Of a stretch of 64,000 bases of DNA, positions 1 to 7,269 are shown piece after piece. The DNA is from an uncultured Eubacteriales bacterium. Its GTDB lineage: Bacteria > Bacillota > Clostridia > Christensenellales > CAG-138. The stretch lies in NCBI GenBank assembly GCA_902801845.1, contig CADCJW010000003.1:1-64000 (forward strand), read 5' to 3'. Position numbers and translations under genes: made by a program. How positions within the stretch are numbered: the stretch's first letter is position 1; every line of letters begins with the position of its first letter. The notes beneath the pieces were generated by a model, which saw only the letters and a list, made by a program, of their open reading frames with translations, was not told the DNA's origin and made no database searches.

Positions 1-83
1 CCATTCCGAACACAGAAGTTAAGCTCACATACACCGACAATACTTGGCTGGCAACGGCCCGGGAAGATAGGCAGCCGCCGGGA
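1..83 (+). rRNA. rrf: 5S ribosomal RNA, 3' part
   Basis: The window opens inside a 5S rRNA. The conserved loop CCATTCCGAACACAGAAGTT is followed by the GAAGTTAAGC helix region and a G/C-rich 3' end near GCAGCCGCCGGGA. About 30-35 bases of the 5' end lie outside the window. A strong intrinsic terminator follows within 5 bases, so this is the last gene of an rRNA operon reading rightward. The exact 3' end is uncertain by a few bases. Confidence 0.9.
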
Positions 84-87
84 CCCC

Positions 88-117
88 AAAGAGTCACTCT
101 CTCGAGTGACTCTTTTC
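88..117 (+). terminator. Intrinsic terminator of the rRNA operon
   Basis: A perfect 12-bp stem AAAGAGTCACTC (88-99) pairs with GAGTGACTCTTT (104-115) around a TCTC loop and runs into TTTTCTTTT. It directly follows the 5S rRNA. Confidence 0.92.
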
Positions 118-139
118 TTTTGCCTTGTAAAACGTTGGA

Positions 140-240
140 TCCCCGTAGGGGAGGGGCTTGCCCCTTCCGCCGCATCTTTCACCCTCGCCACACCAGGCAC
201 CGTTCAGAGATCCTTCCGCTCGCTTCGCTCGGTCAGGATG
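140..240. repeat. Intergenic spacer with REP-like palindromes
   Basis: The 84-444 gap has no convincing gene. It holds two short palindromes of the kind repeated in many bacterial genomes: a GGGAGGGGC/GCCCCTTCC hairpin at 149-168, and an imperfect palindrome at about 212-239 bounded by ATCCT and AGGAT with a CTCGCTTCGCTC centre. Short open frames across the region lack ribosome-binding sites and family resemblance. Only one copy of each is present here, so the repeat assignment rests on shape alone. Confidence 0.4.
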
Positions 241-386
241 ACAACGGGGACCGTAGGGCAAGGTGCTCCATCCCCAAATGTTATCCCGAGCCTGTCGATG
301 TATCTGTGAACGCAGAGCCTTGTCCTCAATCAAAAAGGAAGCTGAACGAATCCAGCTTCCTTGTTTTATTTGCTCAACATCCTGTG

Positions 387-440
387 CTTCTCTTTTTCGG
401 TTCCTTTTTCTCTTCACTGAAGAGAAAAAGGAACAAAAAC
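387..440 (+). repeat. Hairpin repeat family R1, copy a
   Basis: A perfect 16-bp stem GTTCCTTTTTCTCTTC (400-415) pairs with GAAGAGAAAAAGGAAC (419-434) around an ACT loop. It is preceded by GCTTCTCTTTTTCG and followed by AAAAACC. Close relatives with compensated stem changes occur at 29595-29648 and (inverted) 33535-33606, with a decayed one at 46140-46175. It lies at the 3' side of the leftward degV gene and could also terminate transcription. Confidence 0.75.
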
Positions 441-444
441 CATC

Positions 445-1338
445 TTACCGTCTCCTGTCCGCTTCCCCGGTCCAGAAGAACAGGGCCACGGTCCCCGGGC
501 CGGTGTGGCAGCCGATGACGCCGCCGATGGGGTAGATCTGGACCTTCCCGTTGAGGTGGGGGAACCGCTTCTCGATCTCGTCCGCCACCTTTCTGGCTTC
601 GTCCATGATGTCGGACTGGCAGATATAGCACTTGCCGCTGTAATCGAGACCGTTCTCCGCCTGGGTCTCCATCTTCTTGAGCATCTCCCGGCGCACCAGC
701 TTCTTGGAGGGGATCTTGGCCACGGGCTCCAGCTTGCCCTCGTTGTTCACGTGCAAGAGGGGGCAGATGCCCAAAAGACCGCCTACGAAGCCCGCCGTCT
801 TGCTCACCCGGCCGCCCCGGATGTACTGGGTCAGGTCCGTGGAGAAGAACCAGTGGTTCAGCCGGAGACGGTTCGCCTCGGCCCAGTCCTTCAGCTCGTC
901 GATGCCCATGCCCTCATCCCTGAGGTCCGCCAGCTTGTCCATGAACAACCCGTAGCCGGAGGAAGCGCAGAGGGAGTCCACAATATAGATCTTTCGCTCC
1001 GGGAACTCCTCTCGGAGGACCGCCGCGGCGGCCTGGGCAGAGTTGATGGTGCCGGAGATGCCGGAGGAGAGGGTCACGTGGAGCACGTCCTTACCCTCCT
1101 GCAGATAGGTGCGGAAGAAGGCCTCGTACTCGTCCGCGTTCACCTGGGCCGTCCGGGCGGAGGCCCCGGCCTTGATGCTGTCGAAAAGCACCTTGGGCGG
1201 TACGCTGATGCCCAGATCGTCGATCTTTTCCTCATCGTTCAGGAAAAAGTGGAAGCATACGTAGGGGATGTTCCGGGACAGAAGATGCTCCCGGCTAAGA
1301 TCGGCGGTGGAGCAGCAGCTCAGGATGTATTCGGCCAT
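445..1338 (-). CDS. DegV family fatty-acid-binding protein
   Basis: A 297-residue protein of the DegV family, two-domain cytoplasmic proteins that bind a fatty acid and in some species present it to a fatty-acid kinase (FakB role). Family motifs are visible: the N-terminal strand with SCCSTADLS, the LSSGISGTINSA loop, the YIRGGRVSKTAG motif and the GVIGCHTGPG motif near the C-terminus that lines the ligand pocket. Length is normal. The start is preceded on its strand by AAAGGAG and a promoter at 1376-1404. It is monocistronic. No fatty-acid kinase gene (fakA) is in the window, so the kinase link is family knowledge only. Confidence 0.92.
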   Translation of the reverse strand: MAEYILSCCSTADLSREHLLSRNIPYVCFHFFLNDEEKIDDLGISVPPKVLFDSIKAGASARTAQVNADEYEAFFRTYLQEGKDVLHVTLSSGISGTINSAQAAAAVLREEFPERKIYIVDSLCASSGYGLFMDKLADLRDEGMGIDELKDWAEANRLRLNHWFFSTDLTQYIRGGRVSKTAGFVGGLLGICPLLHVNNEGKLEPVAKIPSKKLVRREMLKKMETQAENGLDYSGKCYICQSDIMDEARKVADEIEKRFPHLNGKVQIYPIGGVIGCHTGPGTVALFFWTGEADRRR

Positions 1339-1375
1339 GGAAAGCTCCTTTCAAGGGTCCGTTTCAATGTAATAA

Positions 1376-1404
1376 GTAATATCATGTTATCCGGTTATTG
1401 TCAA
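1376..1404 (-). promoter_or_regulatory. Sigma-A-type promoter of degV
   Basis: On the minus strand TTGACA (1399-1404) and TATTAC (1376-1381) are separated by 17 bases, about 38 bases upstream of the degV start. Confidence 0.6.
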
Positions 1405-1431
1405 TAGGTAGGAAGTGAAATATATATGAAA

Positions 1432-1451
1432 GAGAGCGCCGAAGCGCTCCC
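1432..1451 (-). terminator. Intrinsic terminator of the solute-binding protein gene
   Basis: GAGCGC (1434-1439) and GCGCTC (1444-1449) pair around a CGAA tetraloop. On the minus strand the hairpin continues into CTTTCATAT. It lies just past the stop of the gene ending at 1466. Confidence 0.6.
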
Positions 1452-1465
1452 TTAAGCATATCTCC

Positions 1466-2464
1466 TTATTTTCCGCTCTGCACCGCTTCGGCCAGACCGT
1501 TGTCCACCAGCTCCCCGAAGGGCGGTCGCGCGGTCAGCTCCCCGGCCCCGTCGATCACGTCCAGCAGGCGGGCATAGTCCTCGGCCTCCATGGTCAGCTC
1601 CCGCTTCCAGGAATCCGTCTCCCGGTAGCTGTGGGCCACGATCATCAGGCTCTCCAGGCTGGTGTCCGGAAAGCTGGGCTCCATGGCCCGGGCGATCTCT
1701 TCGTCGGAGGCGGTGGCACAGTACTGCTGGGCCCGGTAGACGGCCCGCAGGAAGGCCGCGACGGTCTCCGGGTCCTTCTCCAGCTTCTCCGGCGTCACCA
1801 TATAGGCCGTGTAGGGGATGCTGCCGGACTCCAGGCCCACGTTGGCCACGATATAGCCCTTGCCCGCGTTCTGCATCTGGGTGGCCGTGGGCTCGAAGAG
1901 GGTCACATAGTCCCCGGTGCCCCCCTCAAAGGCCGGGCCCATCATGTTGAACTGGATGCTGTCGATGACCTCCACGTCCTCCCCGGGAACGAGGCCGTGC
2001 TGCCGGAGCACATAGCACAATGTCATGAGGGGCATGCCCCCCTTGCGGCCGCCGATGATGGTCTTGCCCTTGAGACTTTCCCAGGTAAAGCCCGGTTCGT
2101 CCGTGCGCGAGAGCAAAAAGGACCCGTCCCGCTTGGTGAGCTGGCCCACCACCACCGGGTGCTTCTCCTGCCCGGCGTTGTAGACGTACACCGCCGTCTC
2201 CGGCCCCGCAAGACAGATATCCGCGTCCCCGGACAACAGGGCGGTCATGGCCTTGTCGCTGCCACCGGAGGTGGTGATGTTCACCGCAAGCCCCTCCTCC
2301 TCAAAATAGCCCAGGTTCAGCGCCACGTACTGGGGCGCGTAGAACACGGACCGGGTCACCTCGTGGAGCTCCACCCGTTTCAGCGCCCCCTCCTTTTGTT
2401 TGCAGCCCATGGGCAGCGTCAGCAGCAGCGCCAGCAGCAGCAGGGCGCATCCTATCCTCTTCAT
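1466..2464 (-). CDS. ABC transporter solute-binding lipoprotein, SsuA/THI5 (NMT1-like) family
   Basis: A 332-residue lipoprotein. A hydrophobic signal ends in the lipobox LPMG-C with the lipidated Cys at residue 21. The mature part shows the NMT1/SsuA fold signature (FYAPQYVALNLGYFEEEGL, then an LLSGDADICLAGPE segment), the family that binds thiamine precursors, alkanesulfonates, taurine or nitrate. The substrate cannot be told from sequence. The start has AAGGAGG on its strand. No permease or ATPase lies beside it, which is unusual for this family, so its transporter must be encoded elsewhere or it has another role. Confidence 0.85.
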   Translation of the reverse strand: MKRIGCALLLLALLLTLPMGCKQKEGALKRVELHEVTRSVFYAPQYVALNLGYFEEEGLAVNITTSGGSDKAMTALLSGDADICLAGPETAVYVYNAGQEKHPVVVGQLTKRDGSFLLSRTDEPGFTWESLKGKTIIGGRKGGMPLMTLCYVLRQHGLVPGEDVEVIDSIQFNMMGPAFEGGTGDYVTLFEPTATQMQNAGKGYIVANVGLESGSIPYTAYMVTPEKLEKDPETVAAFLRAVYRAQQYCATASDEEIARAMEPSFPDTSLESLMIVAHSYRETDSWKRELTMEAEDYARLLDVIDGAGELTARPPFGELVDNGLAEAVQSGK

Positions 2465-2581
2465 GCAATTTCCTCCTTCCGCGTTGTGGTCCTATTCTAT
2501 GCGCTCTTTCAGCCTGAGGTGCGCCGGGGCGGCGGCCTGTGAAAAGGATGGGGGATTTTCGTGAGAAAGTATAGATAAGGT

Positions 2582-2610
2582 TTGAATTATGGAAGTATGT
2601 GTGGTATAGT
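2582..2610 (+). promoter_or_regulatory. Sigma-A-type promoter of ireB-ruvX-yrzB
   Basis: TTGAAT (2582-2587), 17-base spacer, TATAGT (2605-2610). Transcription would begin near 2617. This places upstream in-frame ATGs at 2599 and 2611 outside the message and supports the ireB start at 2665. Confidence 0.75.
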
Positions 2611-2664
2611 ATGTTCGACAGAGACTATATTCAGCCATCCGCTGAAGGAAAGGAACCGAACACC

Positions 2665-2934
2665 ATGGAATTTAACGGCGGAAAGACCACGAAATTCACC
2701 TCCTCTCGAAGCGAGCTCACGCCGCGGGAGGTGCTCATGACCGTCTACGCGGCCATGAAGGAGAAGGGCTACGATCCGGTGAACCAGATCGTAGGCTACC
2801 TGCTGTCCGGCGACCCCACCTACATCACCAGCTATAAGAACGCCCGCTATTTGATCTTGCGGGTGGAGCGGGACGAGCTGTTGGAGGAGCTGGTGCGTTT
2901 CTACGCCCGCCGTCAGAAGCGGGAAGAGGAATGA
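2665..2934 (+). CDS. ireB: IreB family regulatory phosphoprotein (UPF0297)
   Basis: An 89-residue protein of the IreB/YrzL family. In Enterococcus IreB is phosphorylated by the PASTA kinase IreK and tunes cephalosporin resistance. Conserved stretches are [40 protein letters not shown] and the C-terminal acidic RREEE-type tail. The ATG at 2665 is chosen over upstream in-frame starts because it has AAGGAAAGGA at the right distance and lies downstream of the predicted transcription start. It overlaps ruvX by 4 bases, the order (ireB-ruvX-yrzB) found in most Firmicutes. Confidence 0.93.
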   Translation: MEFNGGKTTKFTSSRSELTPREVLMTVYAAMKEKGYDPVNQIVGYLLSGDPTYITSYKNARYLILRVERDELLEELVRFYARRQKREEE

Positions 2935-3353
2935 TGCAGCGGATATTGGCCTTCGACGTGGGGGACAAGCGCATCGGCGTGGCCGTGTCCGACGCCCTGG
3001 GCATCACGGCCCAGCCCGTGGAGACCTACCACCGCAAGGGCGGCGCAGAGAAGGACGCGGAGTACCTTCTGGCCCTGGCGAAGAAGTATGCTCCCTGCAC
3101 GCTTTTGTTCGGCCTGCCCCGAAACATGGACGGCACCTACGGCGAGCAGGCGGAGAAGGTGAAAAAGTTCGCCCAGCGTCTCATCGACCGGTGGGAGGGG
3201 GACTACGCCTTCTATGACGAGCGCTTGACCACCATGGCCGCCCGGCGGGTGCTGCTGGACGCGGACATCTCCCGGGAGAAGCGCAAGCAGGTCATCGACA
3301 AGATGGCCGCCGTGGTCATCCTCCAGGGCTATATGGAAAGCCATCGAAACTGA
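2931..3353 (+). CDS. ruvX: Putative Holliday junction resolvase / pre-16S rRNA nuclease RuvX (YqgF)
   Basis: A 140-residue RNase H-fold nuclease. Motifs in order: [16 protein letters not shown] with the first catalytic Asp, [13 protein letters not shown], the [12 protein letters not shown] strand with the catalytic Glu, and [14 protein letters not shown] carrying the last Asp. YqgF proteins process 16S rRNA 5' ends in E. coli, and a Holliday-junction role is also proposed. The ATG overlaps the ireB stop (ATGA), so translation is probably coupled. Length is normal. Confidence 0.93.
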   Translation: MMQRILAFDVGDKRIGVAVSDALGITAQPVETYHRKGGAEKDAEYLLALAKKYAPCTLLFGLPRNMDGTYGEQAEKVKKFAQRLIDRWEGDYAFYDERLTTMAARRVLLDADISREKRKQVIDKMAAVVILQGYMESHRN

Positions 3354-3379
3354 ACGAATCTGTTTTTGAGGAAAGAAAA

Positions 3380-3664
3380 ATGGAAGAAAAGGATACCATC
3401 GTCACCCTGATCGACGAAGAAAACGGCCAACCGGTGGACTTCGATCTGCTGCTCACCTTCTCCTATGAGGGCAGGCGGTACGCGGCGCTCCAGCCCCTCG
3501 ATGAGGTGGCGGGCGTGGGCGAGGACGAGATCGTCCTGTTGGAGATCGTGAAGGAGAACGGGGAGGAGACCTACCGTTCCATCGACAACGAGATCCTCCT
3601 GGACGAGGTCTTCCAGGAGTTCCAGGATCTCTTCGACGAAGAGGACGAGGAAGAGGAAGAATAA
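3380..3664 (+). CDS. yrzB: DUF1292 family protein YrzB
   Basis: A 94-residue strongly acidic protein of the DUF1292/YrzB family, always found with ireB and ruvX in Firmicutes but of unknown function. The core DTIVTLIDEENGQPVDFDLL and FSYEGRRYAALQPLDE segments are followed by a tail of almost uninterrupted Asp/Glu. The start has GAGGAAAG 8 bases upstream. It is the last gene of the operon and is followed by a terminator. Confidence 0.9.
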   Translation: MEEKDTIVTLIDEENGQPVDFDLLLTFSYEGRRYAALQPLDEVAGVGEDEIVLLEIVKENGEETYRSIDNEILLDEVFQEFQDLFDEEDEEEEE

Positions 3665-3700
3665 GCTTCATTTCCCGAAAAAACAAGCATATTTTTTTAA

Positions 3701-3730
3701 AAAAGCCCTTGCAACGGGGCTTTTGTTTTG
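3701..3730 (+). terminator. Terminator of ireB-ruvX-yrzB
   Basis: AAAAGCCC (3701-3708) pairs with GGGCTTTT (3717-3724) and runs into TGTTTTG. The loop contains the -35 box of the rpsB promoter. Confidence 0.85.
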
Positions 3731-3737
3731 CTATACT
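3709..3737 (+). promoter_or_regulatory. Sigma-A-type promoter of rpsB-tsf, nested in a terminator
   Basis: TTGCAA (3709-3714), exactly 17 bases, TATACT (3732-3737), with an A/T-rich run (3680-3704) upstream that may act as an UP element. The -35 lies in the loop of the preceding terminator. The roughly 105-base leader before rpsB contains G/C-rich inverted segments (around 3755-3815) and could hold an S2 autoregulatory site, which I cannot establish. Confidence 0.8.
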
Positions 3738-3851
3738 ATGCAAGGTTATCACGCACCTCCGTGGATCGGCGGCTCTCGTCCCTGAAATATGGGTTGCCGG
3801 CCGGATGAAGCGGGGGAAGGACAAAAATAAAACGAGGAGGTTTGATTACTC

Positions 3852-4592
3852 ATGTCCGTGATCTCTATGAAGCAGCTGTTGGAGGCCGGTGTACATTTCG
3901 GCCACCAGACCCGCCGTTGGAACCCCAAGATGAAGCCCTATATCTTCACCGAGCGCAACGGCATCCACATCATCGACCTGCAGATGACCGTCAAGAAAAT
4001 CGAAGAGGCCTACTACTTCATCCGTGACCTGGCCGGCCAGGACAAGGATATCCTTTTCGTCGGCACCAAGAAGCAGGCCGCCGAAGCCATTGAGCAGGAA
4101 GCCAAGCGCTGCGAGCAGTTCTACGTGAACCAGCGGTGGCTGGGCGGTATGCTCACCAACTTCAAGACCATCCAGACCCGCATCAACCGGCTCAAGACCA
4201 TCGAGAAGATGGAGGAGAACGGCGACTTCGAGCTCCTTCCCAAGAAGGAAGTCATCGCCATCAAGGCCGAGCAGGAGAAGCTCATCAAGAACCTGGGCGG
4301 CATCAAGGAGATGAAGAAGCTCCCCGGCGCGCTGTTCGTCATCGATACCCGCAAGGAGCACATCGCCGTCACCGAAGCCCGGAAGCTGGGCATCCCCATC
4401 GTGGCCACCGTGGACACCAACTGCGATCCTGACGAGGTGGATTATCCCATCCCCGCCAACGACGACGCCATCCGTGCGGTCCGCCTCATCACCTCCAAGA
4501 TGGCCGACGCCGTCCTCGAGGGCAAGCAGGGCGAGCAGATGACCGACGCCGCCGCTGAGGACGTCGAGGACAAGGACGAGACCGAGGAATAA
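3852..4592 (+). CDS. rpsB: 30S ribosomal protein S2
   Basis: A 246-residue S2 protein of normal length. Conserved motifs: [20 protein letters not shown] at the N-terminus, [15 protein letters not shown], the [15 protein letters not shown] segment and the C-terminal [30 protein letters not shown] block. The last 20 residues are acidic. It has the SD GAGGAGG (3834-3840) 11 bases upstream and is followed after 20 bases by tsf, the near-universal pair. Confidence 0.98.
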   Translation: MSVISMKQLLEAGVHFGHQTRRWNPKMKPYIFTERNGIHIIDLQMTVKKIEEAYYFIRDLAGQDKDILFVGTKKQAAEAIEQEAKRCEQFYVNQRWLGGMLTNFKTIQTRINRLKTIEKMEENGDFELLPKKEVIAIKAEQEKLIKNLGGIKEMKKLPGALFVIDTRKEHIAVTEARKLGIPIVATVDTNCDPDEVDYPIPANDDAIRAVRLITSKMADAVLEGKQGEQMTDAAAEDVEDKDETEE

Positions 4593-4612
4593 TTCGAGGA
4601 GGAATTCAGATA

Positions 4613-5503
<891 letters not shown>

Positions 5504-5515
5504 CCAAAGCGAACC

Positions 5516-5549
5516 ACGAGCCGGCGGAACACCGTCGGCTCGTCTTTTA
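5516..5549 (+). terminator. Terminator of rpsB-tsf
   Basis: ACGAGCCGGCGG (5516-5527) pairs with CCGTCGGCTCGT (5532-5543; one G-U) around AACA, then CTTTTAT. Confidence 0.9.
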
Positions 5550-5554
5550 TACCT

Positions 5555-6034
5555 ATGAGAAGAAAAGACAGAGAGATCATCGATATCGAAACGATCCGCT
5601 CCATCCTGGATAAGGCGAAGGTCCTGCACCTCGCCATGATCGACGGGGACCGACCTTACGTGGTGCCCCTGCACTATGGCTACACCATGGAAAACGGGGT
5701 TTTGACCCTGTATCTGCATAGCGCCAAGGAGGGTCGGAAGCTGGACGTCCTCGGCAAGAATGACCGGGTGGCTTTCGTGCTGGAAACGGACGTTTCTCCA
5801 ATCTCCGGCGGCGAGATCCCCTGCAAGTACGGGGCTGCTTATGCCTCCGTCATGGGGGAGGGGAAAGCGGTGTTCCTCACGGACCCGGCGGAGAAGGCGG
5901 CGGGGCTGCGAATTCTTATGTGCGCTCAGACCGGTCGGGATTTCATCATCACCGAGGCTATGACTGAATCTGTGGCCGTTTTGCGGGTGGATGTGGAGAC
6001 TTATTCCGCCAAATCCCGGCCTTTGACCCATTGA
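5555..6034 (+). CDS. Pyridoxamine 5'-phosphate oxidase family protein, NimA-like
   Basis: A 159-residue flavin-binding split-barrel protein resembling the NimA/nitroimidazole-resistance group of the PNPOx-like superfamily. The opening MRRKDREIIDIETIRSILDK and the LAMIDGDRPYVVPLHYGY strand with a conserved His are typical, followed by LYLHSAKEGRKLDVL and NDRVAFVLETD. Such proteins reduce small substrates or act as flavin reductases, and the substrate is unknown. The ATG sits only about 6 bases after the tsf terminator U-tract and I see no Shine-Dalgarno, yet the N-terminus matches the family, so the start is kept. Confidence 0.85.
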   Translation: MRRKDREIIDIETIRSILDKAKVLHLAMIDGDRPYVVPLHYGYTMENGVLTLYLHSAKEGRKLDVLGKNDRVAFVLETDVSPISGGEIPCKYGAAYASVMGEGKAVFLTDPAEKAAGLRILMCAQTGRDFIITEAMTESVAVLRVDVETYSAKSRPLTH

Positions 6035-6053
6035 ACGGTAGAGGTGAGAGCCA

Positions 6054-7109
6054 ATGAAACGGTTGTTTTTTGTCCTGTCGGCTATTCTGTTGCTTTTGGC
6101 CTTCAGCGCCTGTGAACAGAAAGAGAGCACAGCCGAACCGCAGACAACGAGAGCCGAACCCACTTCCAGTGCCGAACCCGCCCCCGTCGCCGAACCCGAG
6201 GCGGAAACGCCGGCCCTCAGGACGGTGGGGGGCTATGCTGTGACGGTCAACGAAGGCCAGCGCAAAAATGAATACCCCTATGTACTGCAGACGAAGAACT
6301 CCGTGTGGTATCTTGCTTCGGCTGACCTGGACTTGATGGGGGAGGAGGCCTTCTATGCAGGCTTGGAGGACATCCTCCAATACATGGAGGCTGACATGGC
6401 TGACGCCCGCAAAGCCCTGACCGGCCGCATCTGGAAGGAGGTTCCGCCCGTGGAGATCCGCACGGACTTCTGCGGTAAGGCCGGCGCCTCTCAGGACGCA
6501 GGGGCATATTATAACGGCCGCGTCAACTTTATCAAGCTCTTTCGCAGCTGGGACATGGCCAAGTTCGCCCTGCTCCACGAGTACGTGCACTATCTCACCA
6601 TCCACTGCGCTGAGAAGAAGACCATGTCCGGCTTCTACAACGAAACCGTGGCAGAGTACGTGTCCAAGCTCCTCTGCGAAAACCGCATGTTCCGCAGCAT
6701 CGACTTTAACAGGAACGATCAGCCCGAGCTGAATTCCGTAGCGGAGATCTGGGGCGACTTTGACGAGACGAAATATCGCAATTCCTGCCTGTCCGAGAGC
6801 GACAACTATGCCCGGGGCACGTACGACGGCCAGCCCTACACCTGCGTGGGCCAGTACACCGCCTACCGCTGGCCGAATAAACGGCTGCCCGACCATCTTT
6901 ACGAGCTGTCCTACGCCGAAGCCATGTCCTTGGCCCTGTATCTAATGGAGACCTACGGGGCAGAAAAATATCTGGACAATTGGGATGTGGTCGAGGAAGA
7001 GGATCTGGCGGCTCTCTACGGGTATACCGTGGAGGAGCTGCTGACCGCTTGGAGCCAGTGGAACGCAGAACATTGCGCCAAGCTGGGGATCCGAATGGAG
7101 CAGCCGTAA
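6054..7109 (+). CDS. Lipoprotein with HExxH motif, putative zinc metallopeptidase
   Basis: A 351-residue secreted lipoprotein: signal peptide with lipobox AFSA-C (Cys20), an Ala/Glu/Pro-rich linker (about residues 25-52), then a globular domain. The domain carries HEYVH at residues 175-179 inside a helix-like FALLHEYVHYLTIH, with NETVAEYVSKLL 17-28 residues later supplying a Glu that could be the third zinc ligand, as in gluzincins. I recognise no named family. The extracellular peptidase role is inferred from the motif alone. It follows the NimA-like gene by 19 bases (SD AGAGGTGAG), so the two are probably co-transcribed. Confidence 0.7.
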   Translation: MKRLFFVLSAILLLLAFSACEQKESTAEPQTTRAEPTSSAEPAPVAEPEAETPALRTVGGYAVTVNEGQRKNEYPYVLQTKNSVWYLASADLDLMGEEAFYAGLEDILQYMEADMADARKALTGRIWKEVPPVEIRTDFCGKAGASQDAGAYYNGRVNFIKLFRSWDMAKFALLHEYVHYLTIHCAEKKTMSGFYNETVAEYVSKLLCENRMFRSIDFNRNDQPELNSVAEIWGDFDETKYRNSCLSESDNYARGTYDGQPYTCVGQYTAYRWPNKRLPDHLYELSYAEAMSLALYLMETYGAEKYLDNWDVVEEEDLAALYGYTVEELLTAWSQWNAEHCAKLGIRMEQP

Positions 7110-7134
7110 GCGAAAAGGAAAAAAAGAACATCGT

Positions 7135-7172
7135 CCCGGGACGCATCGTTTCGCGTCCCGGGGCTTTCTTTT
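7135..7172 (+). terminator. Intrinsic terminator after the HExxH lipoprotein
   Basis: CCCGGGACGC (7135-7144) pairs perfectly with GCGTCCCGGG (7153-7162), followed by GCTTTCTTTTTG. Confidence 0.9.
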
Positions 7173-7194
7173 TGTATAAAACGCCGCGAAAACG

Positions 7195-7223
7195 TTGCAT
7201 TATTCACGAAAAAGGGCTATACT
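7195..7223 (+). promoter_or_regulatory. Sigma-A-type promoter of feoAB
   Basis: TTGCAT (7195-7200), 17 bases, TATACT (7218-7223), 46 bases before the start. No clear Fur-box palindrome is evident. Confidence 0.75.
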
Positions 7224-7269
7224 TGTCAAAAAATCAGCCCGACAAACAGGGCAGTAACGAGGCAGCGAT

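Noticed and set aside
94-444. Several short open frames between the 5S rRNA terminator and degV
   Set aside because: They overlap repeats and the terminator, lack SDs and resemble no protein family.
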